Source: Mycobacterium lepraemurium (GTDB lineage Bacteria; Actinomycetota; Actinomycetes; Mycobacteriales; Mycobacteriaceae). Taken from it: 64,000 bases of DNA. Positions 10,597 to 20,313 of the stretch are shown in pieces. The notes beneath the pieces are model-generated. The model saw nothing but the letters and a program-made list of their open reading frames with translations. It was not told where the DNA came from and made no database searches. Positions within the stretch are counted from its first letter, which is position 1; each line of letters opens with the position of its first letter. The DNA is taken from the NCBI GenBank assembly GCA_002291465.1, contig CP021238.1:2976001-3040000 (forward strand). The letters run 5' to 3'. Position numbers and translations under genes: made by a program.

Positions 10597-11976
10597 ATGG
10601 AAACCTACGACCTCGCGATCATCGGAACCGGTTCGGGCAACAGCCTTCTCGATACCCGCTTCGCCGGCAAGCGGACCGCCATCTGCGAGCACGACACCTT
10701 CGGCGGAACCTGCCTCAACGTCGGGTGCATCCCGACCAAGATGTTCGTCTACGCGGCCGACGTCGCCACGACGATCCGGGAGGCAGCCCGCTACGGCGTC
10801 GATGCGCACCTCGACGGGGTGCGCTGGCCCGACATCGTCTCCCGCGTCTTCGGCCGCATCGACCCGATCGCGCTCAGCGGCGAAGAGTATCGGCGCTCCT
10901 CGGTCAATATCGACCTGTACCGCAGCCACACCCGGTTCGGGTCGGTGCAATCCGACGGCCGTTACCTGTTGCGCACCGACGCCGGCGAGCAGTTCACCGC
11001 CGGGCAGGTGGTGATCACCGCCGGGTCGCGGCCGGTGATTCCCCCCGCGATCCTCGAGTGCGGCGTCACCTACCACACCAGCGACACCATCATGCGCATC
11101 CCCGCGCTGCCCGAGCATCTGGTGATCGTCGGAAGTGGCTTCGTGGCAGCCGAATTCGCGCACATCTTCTCCGCGCTGGAGGTCCGCGTGACCGTGGTGA
11201 TCCGCAGCAGCCGCATGCTGCGCCAGTACGACGACATGATCTGCGAGCGGTTCACCCGGCTGGCCGCGGCCAAATGGGAACTGCGCACCCAGCGCAACGT
11301 GGTGGGCGGCAGCAACCGCGGCTCCGGCGTCACACTGCGCCTGGACGACGGATCCACGCTGGACGCCGACGTGCTGCTGGTGGCCACCGGCCGGATATCC
11401 AACGCCGATCTGCTCGACGCCGGGCAGGCCGGCGTCGACGTGGAGTACGGTCGCGTGGTGGTCGACGAGTACCAACGCACTTCGGCCCAAGGGGTTTTCG
11501 CGCTCGGTGACGTGTCGTCGCCGTATCAGCTCAAGCACGTCGCCAACCACGAGGACCGGGTGGTGCGGCACAACCTGCTCTGCGACTGGGACGACACCGA
11601 GTCGATGGCCGTCACCGACCACCGCTACGTCCCGTCGGCGGTGTTCACCGATCCCCAGCTGGCCACCGTGGGGCTGACCGAAAACCAGACGATAGCACGG
11701 GGATTCGACATCTAGGTGGCGATCCAGAACTACGGCGACGGCGCCTACGGGTGGGCGATGGAAGACACCACCGGGGTGGTCAAGCTGATCGCCGAGCGCA
11801 CCAGCGGGCGGCTGCTGGGCACGCACATCATGGGCCCTCAGGCGTCCTCGATCATCCAGCCGCTGATCCAGGCGATGAGCTTCGGGCTGACCGCCGCGCA
11901 GATGGCCCGCTGCCAGTACTGGATTCACCCAGCGCTGCCCGAGGTCGTCGAGAACGCGCTGCTGGGCCTCTACTGA
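10597..11976 (+). pseudogene. mtr: mycothione reductase Mtr interrupted by an in-frame TAG
   Basis: Mtr is the NADPH- and FAD-dependent reductase that regenerates mycothiol from its disulfide. The frame from ATG 10597 shows the FAD motif IGTGSGNS, the redox disulfide GGTCLNVGCIPTKM and the FAD region FALGDVSSPYQLKHV. A TAG at 11713-11715 follows GFDI, where the tuberculosis protein has serine (TCG to TAG would be one change). The same frame continues without indel to 11976 ([14 protein letters not shown] to [17 protein letters not shown]). The lost 86 residues contain the dimerisation domain and the catalytic histidine of HPALPE, so a truncated product should be inactive. Full length would be 459 codons, the normal family size. 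Confidence 0.9.
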
Positions 11977-12083
11977 TCTCAGCGGCGCCGGGGCGTGTGC
12001 CCGCCTTGCGTCCGGCAAGACGCGGAACTTACAGTCGTGCCCGTTGCCCTGTGCCCGACACCGCCCGCGCCGGAAGGACCCCC

Positions 12084-13227
12084 GTGACCAGTACGGAGAT
12101 CGACCGTGGCCGGCACAGGCGACCAGGTTTCTCGGCGCGCTGGCGCCGGCGGAATGGTGGCGGCTGGCGTCGATGCTGGGCGCCATCCTCGCCCTGCACC
12201 TGATCGGCTGGTTGACCTTGGTGCTGCTGGTGGCCCCGGCGCAATACAGCTTGGGCGGCAAGGCATTTGGCGTCGGCGTCGGATTGACGGCCTACACCCT
12301 TGGCCTGCGGCACGCCTTCGACGCCGATCACATCGCCGCGATCGACAACACCACCCGCAAGCTGATGAACGACGGGCAGCGCCCGCTGGCCGTCGGCTTC
12401 TTCTTCTCGCTGGGCCATTCCACGGTGGTGTTCGCGCTGGCTGTGCTGCTGGCCTGCGGGGTGAGGACGGTGGTGGGGCCGGTGCGCGACGACACGTCGG
12501 CGCTGCACCACTACACCGGGCTGATCGGCACCAGCGTCTCGGGCGTATTCCTCTACGCGATCGCCCTGCTCAACGTCATCGTCCTGGTCGTCATCCTGCG
12601 CGTCCTGGCGCGAGTGCGCCGGGGTGACTACGACCCGCACACCGACGCCGCGGAATTGGAGCGGCAGCTGGACAACCGGGGGCTGATGAACCGGTGGCTG
12701 GGCCGGCTCACCAAGTCGATCATCAAGTCCTGGCACTGCTATCCGGTCGGCCTGCTGCTCGGGCTCGGTTTCGACACCGCCACCAAGGTCGCGCTGCTGG
12801 TGCTGGCCGGCACCAGCGCGGCGGCCGGGCTGCCCTGGTACGCCATCCTGTGCCTGCGGTGCTGTTCGCGGCCGGCATGTGCCTGCTGGACACCATCGAC
12901 GGCTCGTTCATGAACTTCGCCTACGGCTGGGGTTTTCCAACCCGGTGCGCAAGATCTACTACAACATCGTCATCACCGCGCTGTCGGTGGCGGTCGCGTG
13001 GGTGATCGGCAGCATCGAGCTGCTCGTCCTGTTCGCCGACGAATTCGGTTGGCGGGGCTCGTTTCTGGGACTGGCTCCGCGGGCTGGACCTGAACACGGT
13101 CAGTTACGTCGTCGGCGGCATGTTCGTCCTCACCTGGGCGGTGACCCTGCTGATCTGGCGGTACGGACGCATCGAAGAGAGGTGGGCCGGCGCCGATCCG
13201 CGCGCCGGCACCGGCCGAGAAGCCTGA
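12084..13227 (+). pseudogene. nicT: nickel/cobalt transporter NicT, multiply frameshifted
   Basis: NicT is a NiCoT-family membrane permease. The expected start is GTG 12084 behind GGAAGG. The family signature LGLRHAFDADHIAAIDN is present, as is LGLGFDTATKVALL. At least four frame changes are needed to follow the homology: near 12120 (before FLGALAPAEWW), near 12855 (AILCL then PVLFAAGMCLLDT), near 12935 (YGWGF then SNPVRKIYY) and near 13075 (GWRGSF then WDWLRGLDLN). The last three are one-base changes in short homopolymers. The final frame ends at TGA 13227. The C-terminal membrane segments cannot be made in frame. Confidence 0.87.
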
Positions 13228-13277
13228 ACCGCGCCCTGACGGTCGGGCCGCACCGGGCCGGACGCCAGACTGGCCGG

Positions 13278-14410
13278 GTGCCCGGTTCGCTGCGCGACGT
13301 GCTGCCCGTCGCGGCCGCCCTGCTCGGGATCCCGGACGCGGGGCACGAGCCGGGCGGGTCGGCCGTGACCGACTGGGTCGGCGCCGAGCGGGTGGACCGG
13401 GTGCTGGTGCTGCTGGTCGACGGGCTGGGCTGGCAGCTGCTCGCCCAGCTGGCCGGCGACGCCCCGCTGCTCGCCGCGGTGCGGGCCGGCGAGGTCGGCC
13501 GGCTGACCCGGCTGGACTGCACCTTCCCGTCGACCACCCCGACTAGCCTGGTGCCGCTGGCCACCGGCGCGGCGCCCGGCCAGCACGGGATCCTGGGCTT
13601 CACGCTGCGGGTGCCGGGCACCGACCGGGTGCTCAACCACGTCCGGTGGCGCGACGACCCGGCGCCGGACGCCTGGCAGCCGCTGCCCACCTGGTTCGAG
13701 CGGCTCGCCGCCGCCGGTGGCCGCGCCCGCGCCGTGCTGCCGTCGTCGTTTCTGGGCAGTGGCCTGACCGAGGCCGCCTACCGCGGCGCCCGGCTGGTGC
13801 CGGCCGAGCCCGCCGACGACTACCCGCGGCTGGTCGGCAACGAGCTGCGGGCGGGCCCCGGGCTGGTGTACGGCTACACCGGGGAGCTGGACACCGCCGC
13901 CCACCTGTTCGGGATCGGCTCGCCGCAGTGGCACACCGCGGCGGCGGCCGTCGACGCCCTGCTGTCCGGCCTGCTCGACTCGCTGCCGCCAATGCCGCGC
14001 TGCTGGTGACCGCCGACCACAGCGGCCTCAACGTCCCGCCCGAGTCGCGCGTCGACCTGGACAGCGACCCGCGGCTGGCCGCGGGCATCCGGGTGGTGGC
14101 CGGCGAGCCGCGGGTGGGGTACCTGCACACCGAGCCGGGCGCCGCGCCCGACGTGCAGGCCGCGTGGTCGGAGCTGCTCGACGGCCGGGCCGCCGTGTAC
14201 AGCCGCGCGCAGGCGGTGGCGACCGGCATGTTCGGTCCGGTCGCCGACCGGCACCTGCCGCGGCTCGGCGACGTGGTGGTGGTCTGTTCCGGCGACACCG
14301 CGGTGCTGGCCAGCGCCCACGAGCCGCCGGAGACGGCCCGGCTGGTCGGCTTCCACGGCGCGGCCACGCCGGACGAGACGGCGATCCCGCTGATCCTGTT
14401 CCGCCGGTAG
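13278..14410 (+). pseudogene. alkaline phosphatase superfamily nucleotide pyrophosphatase/phosphodiesterase, frameshifted
   Basis: The sequence from GTG 13278 (VPGSLRDVLPVAAALLG) resembles type I phosphodiesterase/nucleotide pyrophosphatase proteins. It has the metal and nucleophile region LVDGLGWQLL, then CTFPSTTPTSLVPLATG and GQHGILGF. After LLDSLPP the frame is lost near base 13995, and the second frame supplies the conserved metal-binding LLVTADHSGLNVPP and runs to TAG 14410. One missing base in a CCG/CC context explains the break. Without the second half the metal site is incomplete. Substrate unknown. Confidence 0.75.
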
Positions 14411-14501
14411 CGGCCGGCGCCCCGTGCCACACCGGACTCCGACCGAGTTCACAGCTGGTTCCGACCGTCGCGCGGGTTTCCCGCGCTACCTTCGATGCAC
14501 T

Positions 14502-14972
14502 GTGATCTTACGAAGCGGCGACGAAACGCGGCGATGGCAGCCGGCCATCGCGGTTGCCGCAGCGCTCGGAGTGTTCATCGCGCCGGTCGCGGGGTCGGCG
14601 TTGCGGCCTGCGTGCGCCGCGGCCGCCCTGCCCGAGCCGCCGGCCTGGACTGCCCCGACTGTGGCCATGCCGGCGGCCCCGACCGTGGCGCGGGTTGCTG
14701 GGCGCCCGTCGACGATCAGTCGCGCCGCCCCGGCCACCTCTCGGTCTGCGGCACCGGCGAACAACACCAACAAGAAGCCGTTCCACAGCACGTGGATGAC
14801 CAAGGAGCGGCCGTTGAGCTGGAACCGCCTGTCGCCGCACTCGGTTCTGTCGCCGATGCCTATATTCTTCAGCCCGTTGGGTTTTGCCCCGCGAGGGCCC
14901 AATCCCGCGCGGGGCAAAACCTTTCTGCCCGACCGGGATGTCTTGACACTGTTCGGCGTGGCCCGACGCTGA
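14502..14972 (+). CDS. possible secreted hypothetical protein
   Basis: From GTG 14502 a 156-residue frame begins with a charged start (ILRSGDETRRWQ), a hydrophobic alanine-rich stretch resembling a signal peptide (AIAVAAALGVFIAPVAG) and then an Ala/Pro/Thr-rich segment. No homologue is recognised and there is no clear ribosome binding site. A perfect inverted repeat lies within its last third, which is unusual for a coding region. The opposite strand is also open here, as is common in GC-rich DNA. Most of the 14411-15092 stretch therefore has no well-supported gene; it may hold a decayed one. Confidence 0.25.
   Translation: MILRSGDETRRWQPAIAVAAALGVFIAPVAGSALRPACAAAALPEPPAWTAPTVAMPAAPTVARVAGRPSTISRAAPATSRSAAPANNTNKKPFHSTWMTKERPLSWNRLSPHSVLSPMPIFFSPLGFAPRGPNPARGKTFLPDRDVLTLFGVARR
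14881..14920. terminator. perfect 13-bp inverted repeat, candidate terminator
   Basis: GTTTTGCCCCGCG at 14881-14893 is matched exactly by CGCGGGGCAAAAC at 14908-14920 around a 14-base loop. The stem is GC-rich at its inner half and carries four T/A pairs near the base, so a transcript in either direction would form a strong hairpin ending in a short U or A run. It could terminate the phosphodiesterase transcript before the PPE gene. Confidence 0.5.
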
Positions 14973-15092
14973 TCGACGCGCCGCCGGACCCGGGGTCCGG
15001 CCCAGGACGTGTAACCCCCGTGTCTATCTTGTTGAAGGAAGCCCCATGGTTTCGGGTACCGCCCACACCGGCGCAGTCAGGCAGAGGCCGTA

Positions 15093-16022
15093 ATGGATTT
15101 CGCAACGCTTTCCCCGGAAGTCAGCTCCGGGCTGATGCATTCGGGCCCGGGCGCCGGATCGCTGATCCGGGCCGCCACGGCGTGGGATGGGCTGGCCCGC
15201 CAACTGCGCGCCGCCGCGACCAGCTACCGGGCGGCGACCGCCGCCCTGGGCGACGCGGCCGCCCGCTACATCGACTGGCTGGACGGCAACGCCGCGCGCG
15301 GCGAGCAGGCCGCCGAGGGGCTCACCGCGGCCGCCGACGCGCACCGGTCGGCCTGCGCGGCGATGGTGCCCCCGCCGGTGATCGCCGGCAACCGCACCCA
15401 CCGGCTGGCGCTGGTGTCGGCGAACTGCCTGGGCCAGCACAGCCCGGCGATCGCCGAGGTGGATACCGCCTACGAGCGGATGTGGGCGCGCAACGCCGCC
15501 GCCATGTACGCCTACGCCGACGCCTCGGCCGCCGCAGTGACGCTAACCCCGTTCACCGCACCGCCGGGAGACTGCGGGGCGGCGACCCGAAGCTGGGCGC
15601 TGACCGCCGCACCCAAGGTGATCTCGACCGGCGGCCAGGTGATGGCGGCCATTCCCGGCGCCCTGGAACAGCTGTCGGCGGCGCCGCTGCGCACGCTGGA
15701 CGCGGCCATGTCCCCCGTCACGCCGGCACTGTCGAAACTGAATCCGCTGACCGCGCCCTTGGATCTGGCGATCGGCCACCTCAATTCGATGAACAAGGCG
15801 GCGGCGCTGCAGACGCTGTTCCCCGGGCCGGCCGCCGCGCCCCGGGTGTGCGCGGTCGTCGGTCGCGCGATGACGGTCGGCGCGCTGTCGACGCCGCGGA
15901 CTGCGGCCGCGCTCGCCCCGCTGGCGCGGCAGCCGCGCCCGGACCGGGCGGGCGAGCACATCCGGCTGGTGCCGCCCGGCGAGCCGGCGGGCCCGCACGC
16001 GGCCGGCGAGTCCGGTGGTTAA
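15093..16022 (+). CDS. PPE family protein, orphan
   Basis: This 309-residue protein has a clear PPE N-terminal domain: MDFATLSPEVSSGLMHSGPG, then AATAWDGLARQLRAAATSYR, matching the MDFxxLPPEINS...AWDGLA pattern of mycobacterial PPE proteins. The eponymous PPE motif is SPE here. A WxG-type turn is replaced by AWDG as in the family. The tail after about residue 180 is Ala/Pro-rich without the MPTR or SVP repeats. PPE proteins usually pair with a PE partner and leave through a type VII secretion system; no PE gene is adjacent. GCAGAGG precedes the ATG. The stop overlaps the convergent SDR gene stop by a few bases. Confidence 0.85.
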   Translation: MDFATLSPEVSSGLMHSGPGAGSLIRAATAWDGLARQLRAAATSYRAATAALGDAAARYIDWLDGNAARGEQAAEGLTAAADAHRSACAAMVPPPVIAGNRTHRLALVSANCLGQHSPAIAEVDTAYERMWARNAAAMYAYADASAAAVTLTPFTAPPGDCGAATRSWALTAAPKVISTGGQVMAAIPGALEQLSAAPLRTLDAAMSPVTPALSKLNPLTAPLDLAIGHLNSMNKAAALQTLFPGPAAAPRVCAVVGRAMTVGALSTPRTAAALAPLARQPRPDRAGEHIRLVPPGEPAGPHAAGESGG

Positions 16023-16789
16023 AGCGGGGTCACGTACGCCGCGCTGATGCCGCCGTCGACCAAGAACGTGGACGCGGTGATGAAGGACGCGTCATCGCTT
16101 GCCAAAAATACTGCCGCAGCGGCGATTTCGCCAGGTTCGGCGAAGCGGCCGACCGGTACGTGCACCAGCCGGCGGGCGGCGCGCTGCGGGTCTTTGGCGA
16201 ACAGCTCCTGCAGCAGCGGGGTGTTGACCGGCCCCGGGCACAGCGCGTTCACCCGGATGCCCTGCCGGGCGAACTGCACCCCGAGTTCCCGCGACAGGGC
16301 CAGCACCCCGCCCTTGGCGGCGGTGTAGGAGATCTGCGACGTCGCCGAGCCCATCACCGCGACGAAGGACGCGGTGTTGATGATCGACCCGCGTTGCGCG
16401 GAAACCATGTGCCGCAACGCCGCCCGGCAGCACAAATACACCGACTTCAGGCTGACGTCCTGGACGCGTTGCCAGGCCTGCGGTTCGGTGTTCTCGATGA
16501 CGTCGTCGGGGGGTGAGATGCCGGCGTTGTTGAACGCGATGTCGATGCGCCCGTAGCGGCGGGCCGCGGTGTCGAACAGCGCGTTGACCGCGTCCTCGTC
16601 GGCGACGTCGGTCGGCACGAACAGGCCAGACAGTTCGTCGGCGGCCGCGGCGCCGGCGTCGGCGTCGGCGTCGGCCACCACGATGGTGGCGCCTTCGGCG
16701 TGCATCCGGCGCGCCGCGGCCAGCCCGATCTCGCCGCCGGCGCCGGTGGTGACCGCTACCCGACCCGCCAACCGTTGCGTCAGGTCCAT
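16019..16789 (-). CDS. short-chain dehydrogenase/reductase (Rv2857c type)
   Basis: A 256-residue SDR. The start ATG 16789 overlaps the aldehyde dehydrogenase stop (TGATG), indicating coupling. The conserved NNAG (FNNAGISPPD), the catalytic serine region and YTAAK (YxxxK) are present, and the C-terminus has the usual FLASDDASFITASTFLVDGG. The nucleotide-binding motif reads TTGAGGEIGLA, where the family has TGxxxGIG: the middle glycine is replaced by glutamate. That replacement would be expected to disturb NAD(P) binding, so the open frame may no longer encode an active enzyme. Confidence 0.83.
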   Translation of the reverse strand: MDLTQRLAGRVAVTTGAGGEIGLAAARRMHAEGATIVVADADADAGAAAADELSGLFVPTDVADEDAVNALFDTAARRYGRIDIAFNNAGISPPDDVIENTEPQAWQRVQDVSLKSVYLCCRAALRHMVSAQRGSIINTASFVAVMGSATSQISYTAAKGGVLALSRELGVQFARQGIRVNALCPGPVNTPLLQELFAKDPQRAARRLVHVPVGRFAEPGEIAAAAVFLASDDASFITASTFLVDGGISAAYVTPL

Positions 16790-18155
16790 CACGGCTCCTC
16801 GTCGATCGCGACGAAAACGTTCTTGGTCTCGGTGAACTGCGCCGGGGCGTCCGGTCCCAGTTCGCGGCCCAGCCCCGACTGTTTGAACCCGCCGAACGGG
16901 GTGTGGTAGCGAACCGAGGAATGCGAATTCACCGACAGGTTCCCGGCTTCCACCGCCCGGGACACCCGCAGCGCCCGGGACAGATCTCTGGTCCAGATCG
17001 ACCCGGACAGGCCGTAGCTGGTGTCGTTGGCCAGCGCGACGGCGTCCTGCTCGTCGTCGAAGGCCAGCACCGTGACCACCGGCCCGAAGATCTCCTCGGT
17101 GACGCAGCGGTCGGTGCGGGACGGGTCAGAACCGTTGGGGAAAACCAGAATCCAGGCCCCGTCTGCGCGGAGCCACGAAAGGCGACCGGGGCTCCGTCGG
17201 GCACGTAGGACGCCACCTTGGCGCGGTGCGCGTCCGACACCAGCGACCCCATCTGGGTGACGCGGGACTCCGGATCGCCGACCACAATGCCGGTGACGGC
17301 GGGCTCGAGCAGCTCCATGAACCGGTCAAAGACGTTTCGCTGCACCAGGATTCGGCTACGGGCGCAGCAGTCCTGCCCGGCGTTGTCGAACACCCCGGCC
17401 GGCGCGGTCGCGGCGGCCCGCTGCAGATCGCAGTCGGCGAACACGATGTTGGCGCTCTTGCCACCCAGCTCCAGGATCACCCGCTTCACCTGGGCGGCCG
17501 CGCCGGCCAGCACCCTCTTGCCGACCTCGGTGGAGCCGGTGAACACGATCTTGCGGACGTCGGGGTGCGTGACAAACCGCTCCCCGACCACCGTCCCCGG
17601 TCCGGGCAGCACCTGCAGCAGGTCGCGGTCCAGCCCGGCCTGCGCCGCCAGCTCGGCGAGCCGGATGGTGGTCAGCGGCGTCGGCTCGGCGGGTTTGACC
17701 AGCACGGCGTTGCCGGCGGCCAGGGCGGGCGAGATGCCCCAGGACGCGATGGGCATCGGGAAGTTCCACGGGGTGATCACACCAACCACGCCGAGCGGCT
17801 CGTGGAACGTGACGCACAGCCCGCCGGCGACGGGAATCTGCTTTCCGGACAAGCGTTCCGGGCTTCCTGCGTAGAACGTCAGCACGTCGCGGACCTGGCC
17901 GGCCTCCCACTCGGCCGAGGCGATGGGGTGCCCGGAGTTGGCGACTTCGAGGACGGCCAGTTCGTCGCGGTGGGCGTCGACGGCGGCGGCGAAGGCCCGC
18001 AGCCCGGCGGCCCGGTCGGCCGGGGCGAGCCGGGCCCACCGCCGCTGGGCCGCCCGCGCCCGGTCCACCGCGTCGTCGACGGCGGCGGCGTCGACGTGCT
18101 CGACCGATCCCAGCACCTCCTCGGTGGCCGGGTTGATCAGTCGCGCGGTGCTCAA
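16789..18155 (-). pseudogene. aldC: aldehyde dehydrogenase AldC, frameshifted
   Basis: The homology starts at TTG 18155 (LSTARLINPATEEVLGSV), overlapping the amidotransferase stop as TTGA. The frame carries TPWNFPMPIASWGISPAL, FTGSTEVGKRV, LELGGKSANIVF and the catalytic cysteine motif NAGQDCCARSRI. After FWFSPTVL the frame breaks near base 17127. The remaining sequence, starting about TEEIFGPVVTVLAFDDE and ending FTETKNVFVAIDEEP, is in a second frame that stops at 16789. One missing base explains it. The enzyme oxidises aldehydes with NAD(P); genomic context suggests a role like PuuC in amine breakdown. The lost C-terminus includes the oligomerisation region. Confidence 0.85.
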
Positions 18156-18916
18156 CGGGCGACCCCCGCGTACGACCGGGCGGCGTCCACGATCGCGGTG
18201 AACAGCCGCAGGTCGTGCAGGGACTGTTCCGGATGCCATTGCACGGCAAGCACAAATGCGTCGCCGGGCAGCTCCACCGCCTCCACCACTCCGTCGGGAT
18301 CCCACGCGCTGACCACCAGCCCGTCGCCCACCTTGTCGATCGCCTGGTGGTGATAGCACGGCGCATCGACCGTCTCGCCCAGCAGTGCGGCCAGCCGGGT
18401 GTCCGCGACGGTGCGCACCGGCAGCGTGCTGAACACCCCGTTGCCGGCCCGGTGCCCGCCGTGCCCGAGCACGTCGGGCAGGTGCTGGTGCAGGGTGCCG
18501 CCGAACGCGACGTTGAGCACCTGCGCGCCGCGGCAGATGCCCAGCACCGGCAGCCCGCGCTGCAGCGCGCCCCGCAGCAGTGCGAATTCCCAAGCGTCGC
18601 GCTCGGTTCGGGGTGCATCGGTGCTCGGGTGCGGCCGCTGGCCGTAGCCGGCGGGGTCGAGGTCGTAACCGCCGGTGATCACCAGAGCGTGCAGGCCGTC
18701 CAGCAAGGAGCCGACGATCCCGGTGTCGACCGGCTGCGGCGGCAGCAGCACGGCGATCCCCCCGGCCCGGGTGACACCCTCGAAGTAGTCGGCGGGCAGG
18801 TACCCGGAGGGGATGTCCCAGATCCCGGTCTGCACCTGTTCCAGATACGCCGTCAGGCCCACCACCGGCCGCCGTGGCGGGTCGCCCCCAGGTGGCTCAG
18901 AGCCGTTCAAAACCAC
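18152..18916 (-). CDS. class I glutamine amidotransferase-like gamma-glutamyl hydrolase (PuuD-like, Rv2859c type)
   Basis: The 254-residue product has the peptidase C26 signatures: VITGGYDLDPAGYG, the nucleophile GICRGAQVLNVAFGG and the histidine-glutamate pair in VQWHPEQSLHD. PuuD-type enzymes hydrolyse gamma-glutamyl-GABA or related gamma-glutamyl amides. It starts at GTG 18916, overlapping the 3' end of glnA4 by 20 bases, and its stop overlaps the aldC start, so the three genes were one coupled unit. It is shorter at the N-terminus than the tuberculosis protein. Intact, but with broken partners on both sides. Confidence 0.85.
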   Translation of the reverse strand: MVLNGSEPPGGDPPRRPVVGLTAYLEQVQTGIWDIPSGYLPADYFEGVTRAGGIAVLLPPQPVDTGIVGSLLDGLHALVITGGYDLDPAGYGQRPHPSTDAPRTERDAWEFALLRGALQRGLPVLGICRGAQVLNVAFGGTLHQHLPDVLGHGGHRAGNGVFSTLPVRTVADTRLAALLGETVDAPCYHHQAIDKVGDGLVVSAWDPDGVVEAVELPGDAFVLAVQWHPEQSLHDLRLFTAIVDAARSYAGVAR

Positions 18917-20301
18917 GCATCCTCTCCCAATCGGTGACCGCGGCGTGAAACGCCGCCAGCTCCACCCGGGCGTTGTTCAGGTAGTGCGCGACGACGTCGT
19001 CGCCGAACACCTGCCGCGCCAGCGCCGAGTGCTCGAACAGCGCCGCCGCCTCGGCCGGGGTGGCCGGCAGGCGGCCGACGCCGCGGTCCCGGTAGGCGTT
19101 GCCCGCGCAGGGTTCCGGCAACGCCAGGCCCTGCTCGATACCGCACAGCCCGCCGGCGACGATCGCCGCCACCGCCAGATACGGGTTGACGTCGCCGCCG
19201 GGAACCCGGCACTCCACCCGGGTGTGCGCGCCGTCGCCGACCACCCGCAGCGCGCAGGTGCGGTTGTCCAACCCCCAGGCCAGCGCGGTGGGCGCGAAGC
19301 TGTCCTCGGCGAATCGCTTGTAGGAGTTGATGTTCGGCGCGTAGAAGAGCGTGAAGTCTGCCATGGTGGCCAGCAGGCCGGCCAGGAAGCTGCAGAACAT
19401 CGTCGACATGCCGTGCGGGCGGCTGGGGTCGGCGAACGCCGCCCCGCCCTGGGCGTCGCGCAGCGAAAGGTGAACGTGGCAGCTATTGCCTTCGCGCTCA
19501 CCGTATTTCGCCATGAACGTCAGGCTCTTGCCGTGCTGATCGGCGATCTCCTTGGCCCCGTTCTTGTAGGTGACGTGGTTGTCGCAGGTCCGCAGCGCCT
19601 CGTCGTAGCGGAAGCCGATCTCCTGCTGGCCGCGGTTGCATTCTCCCTTCACGGACTCGAATCGCAGTCCCGCACCGGCAATTCCGCGCCGGATGTCGCG
19701 CAGCAGCGGATCCATGCGCGACGACGCCGCGATCGTGTAGTCGATGTTGTAGTCACTGGCCGGGTCAGCCCGCGGTAGCCGCAGGCCCACGCCTGGCGGT
19801 ACGGCTCGTCGAACACCATGAATTCCAGCTCCGTCGCGGCGTCGGCGAACAGCCCCCGCTCGGCCAGCCGGTCGAGCTGGCGTCGCAGCACGGCCCGCGG
19901 CGACACCGCGACCGGGCGGCCGTCGGCCCCACCACATCGGCGATCACCAGCGCCGTCCCGGGCAGCCAGGGAATGCGGCGCAGGGTGGACAGGTCCGGGC
20001 GCATCACCAGGTCGCCGTACCCGGTGTCCCAGCCCGAGATCGCATAGCCGCCCACGGTGTTCATGTCGACGTCGACGGCCAGCAGGTAGCCGCAACACTC
20101 GACCCCGGTGGCGGCCGCCTCGTCGACGAACAGCCGGGCGTCCATCCGCTTGCCGACCAGCCGGCCCTGCATGTCGGGGAAGGCCACGATGACGGTGTCC
20201 ACCCGCGTTTCCGGCGCGGCGGCGGCTACCAGCTGGTCCAGCGCGGCGAGCGAGAGCATCGCGGTATCGGGACCGGTCAGCGCGCTGTCTTCACTGGCCA
20301 T
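18897..20301 (-). pseudogene. glnA4: glutamine synthetase-like GlnA4 (gamma-glutamylpolyamine synthetase-like), frameshifted
   Basis: Three frames are needed. The first from ATG 20301 gives DTVIVAFPDMQGRLVGKRM and YLLAVDVDMNTVGGYAISG up to about WLPGTALVIADVV. The second, from near 19935, supplies SPRAVLRRQLDRLAERG and DEPYRQAWACGYRGLT. The third, from near 19770, supplies SDYNIDYTIAASSRM, the ATP/metal region VKGECNRGQQEIGFRY and NSCHVHLSLRD, ending WERMRGFERL at 18897. GlnA4 is a divergent glutamine synthetase; by analogy with PuuA, and next to PuuD- and PuuC-like genes, it likely glutamylated amines. Both shifts fall before the active-site region, so no active protein is expected. Confidence 0.85.
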
Positions 20302-20313
20302 GACCGTCGCGGG

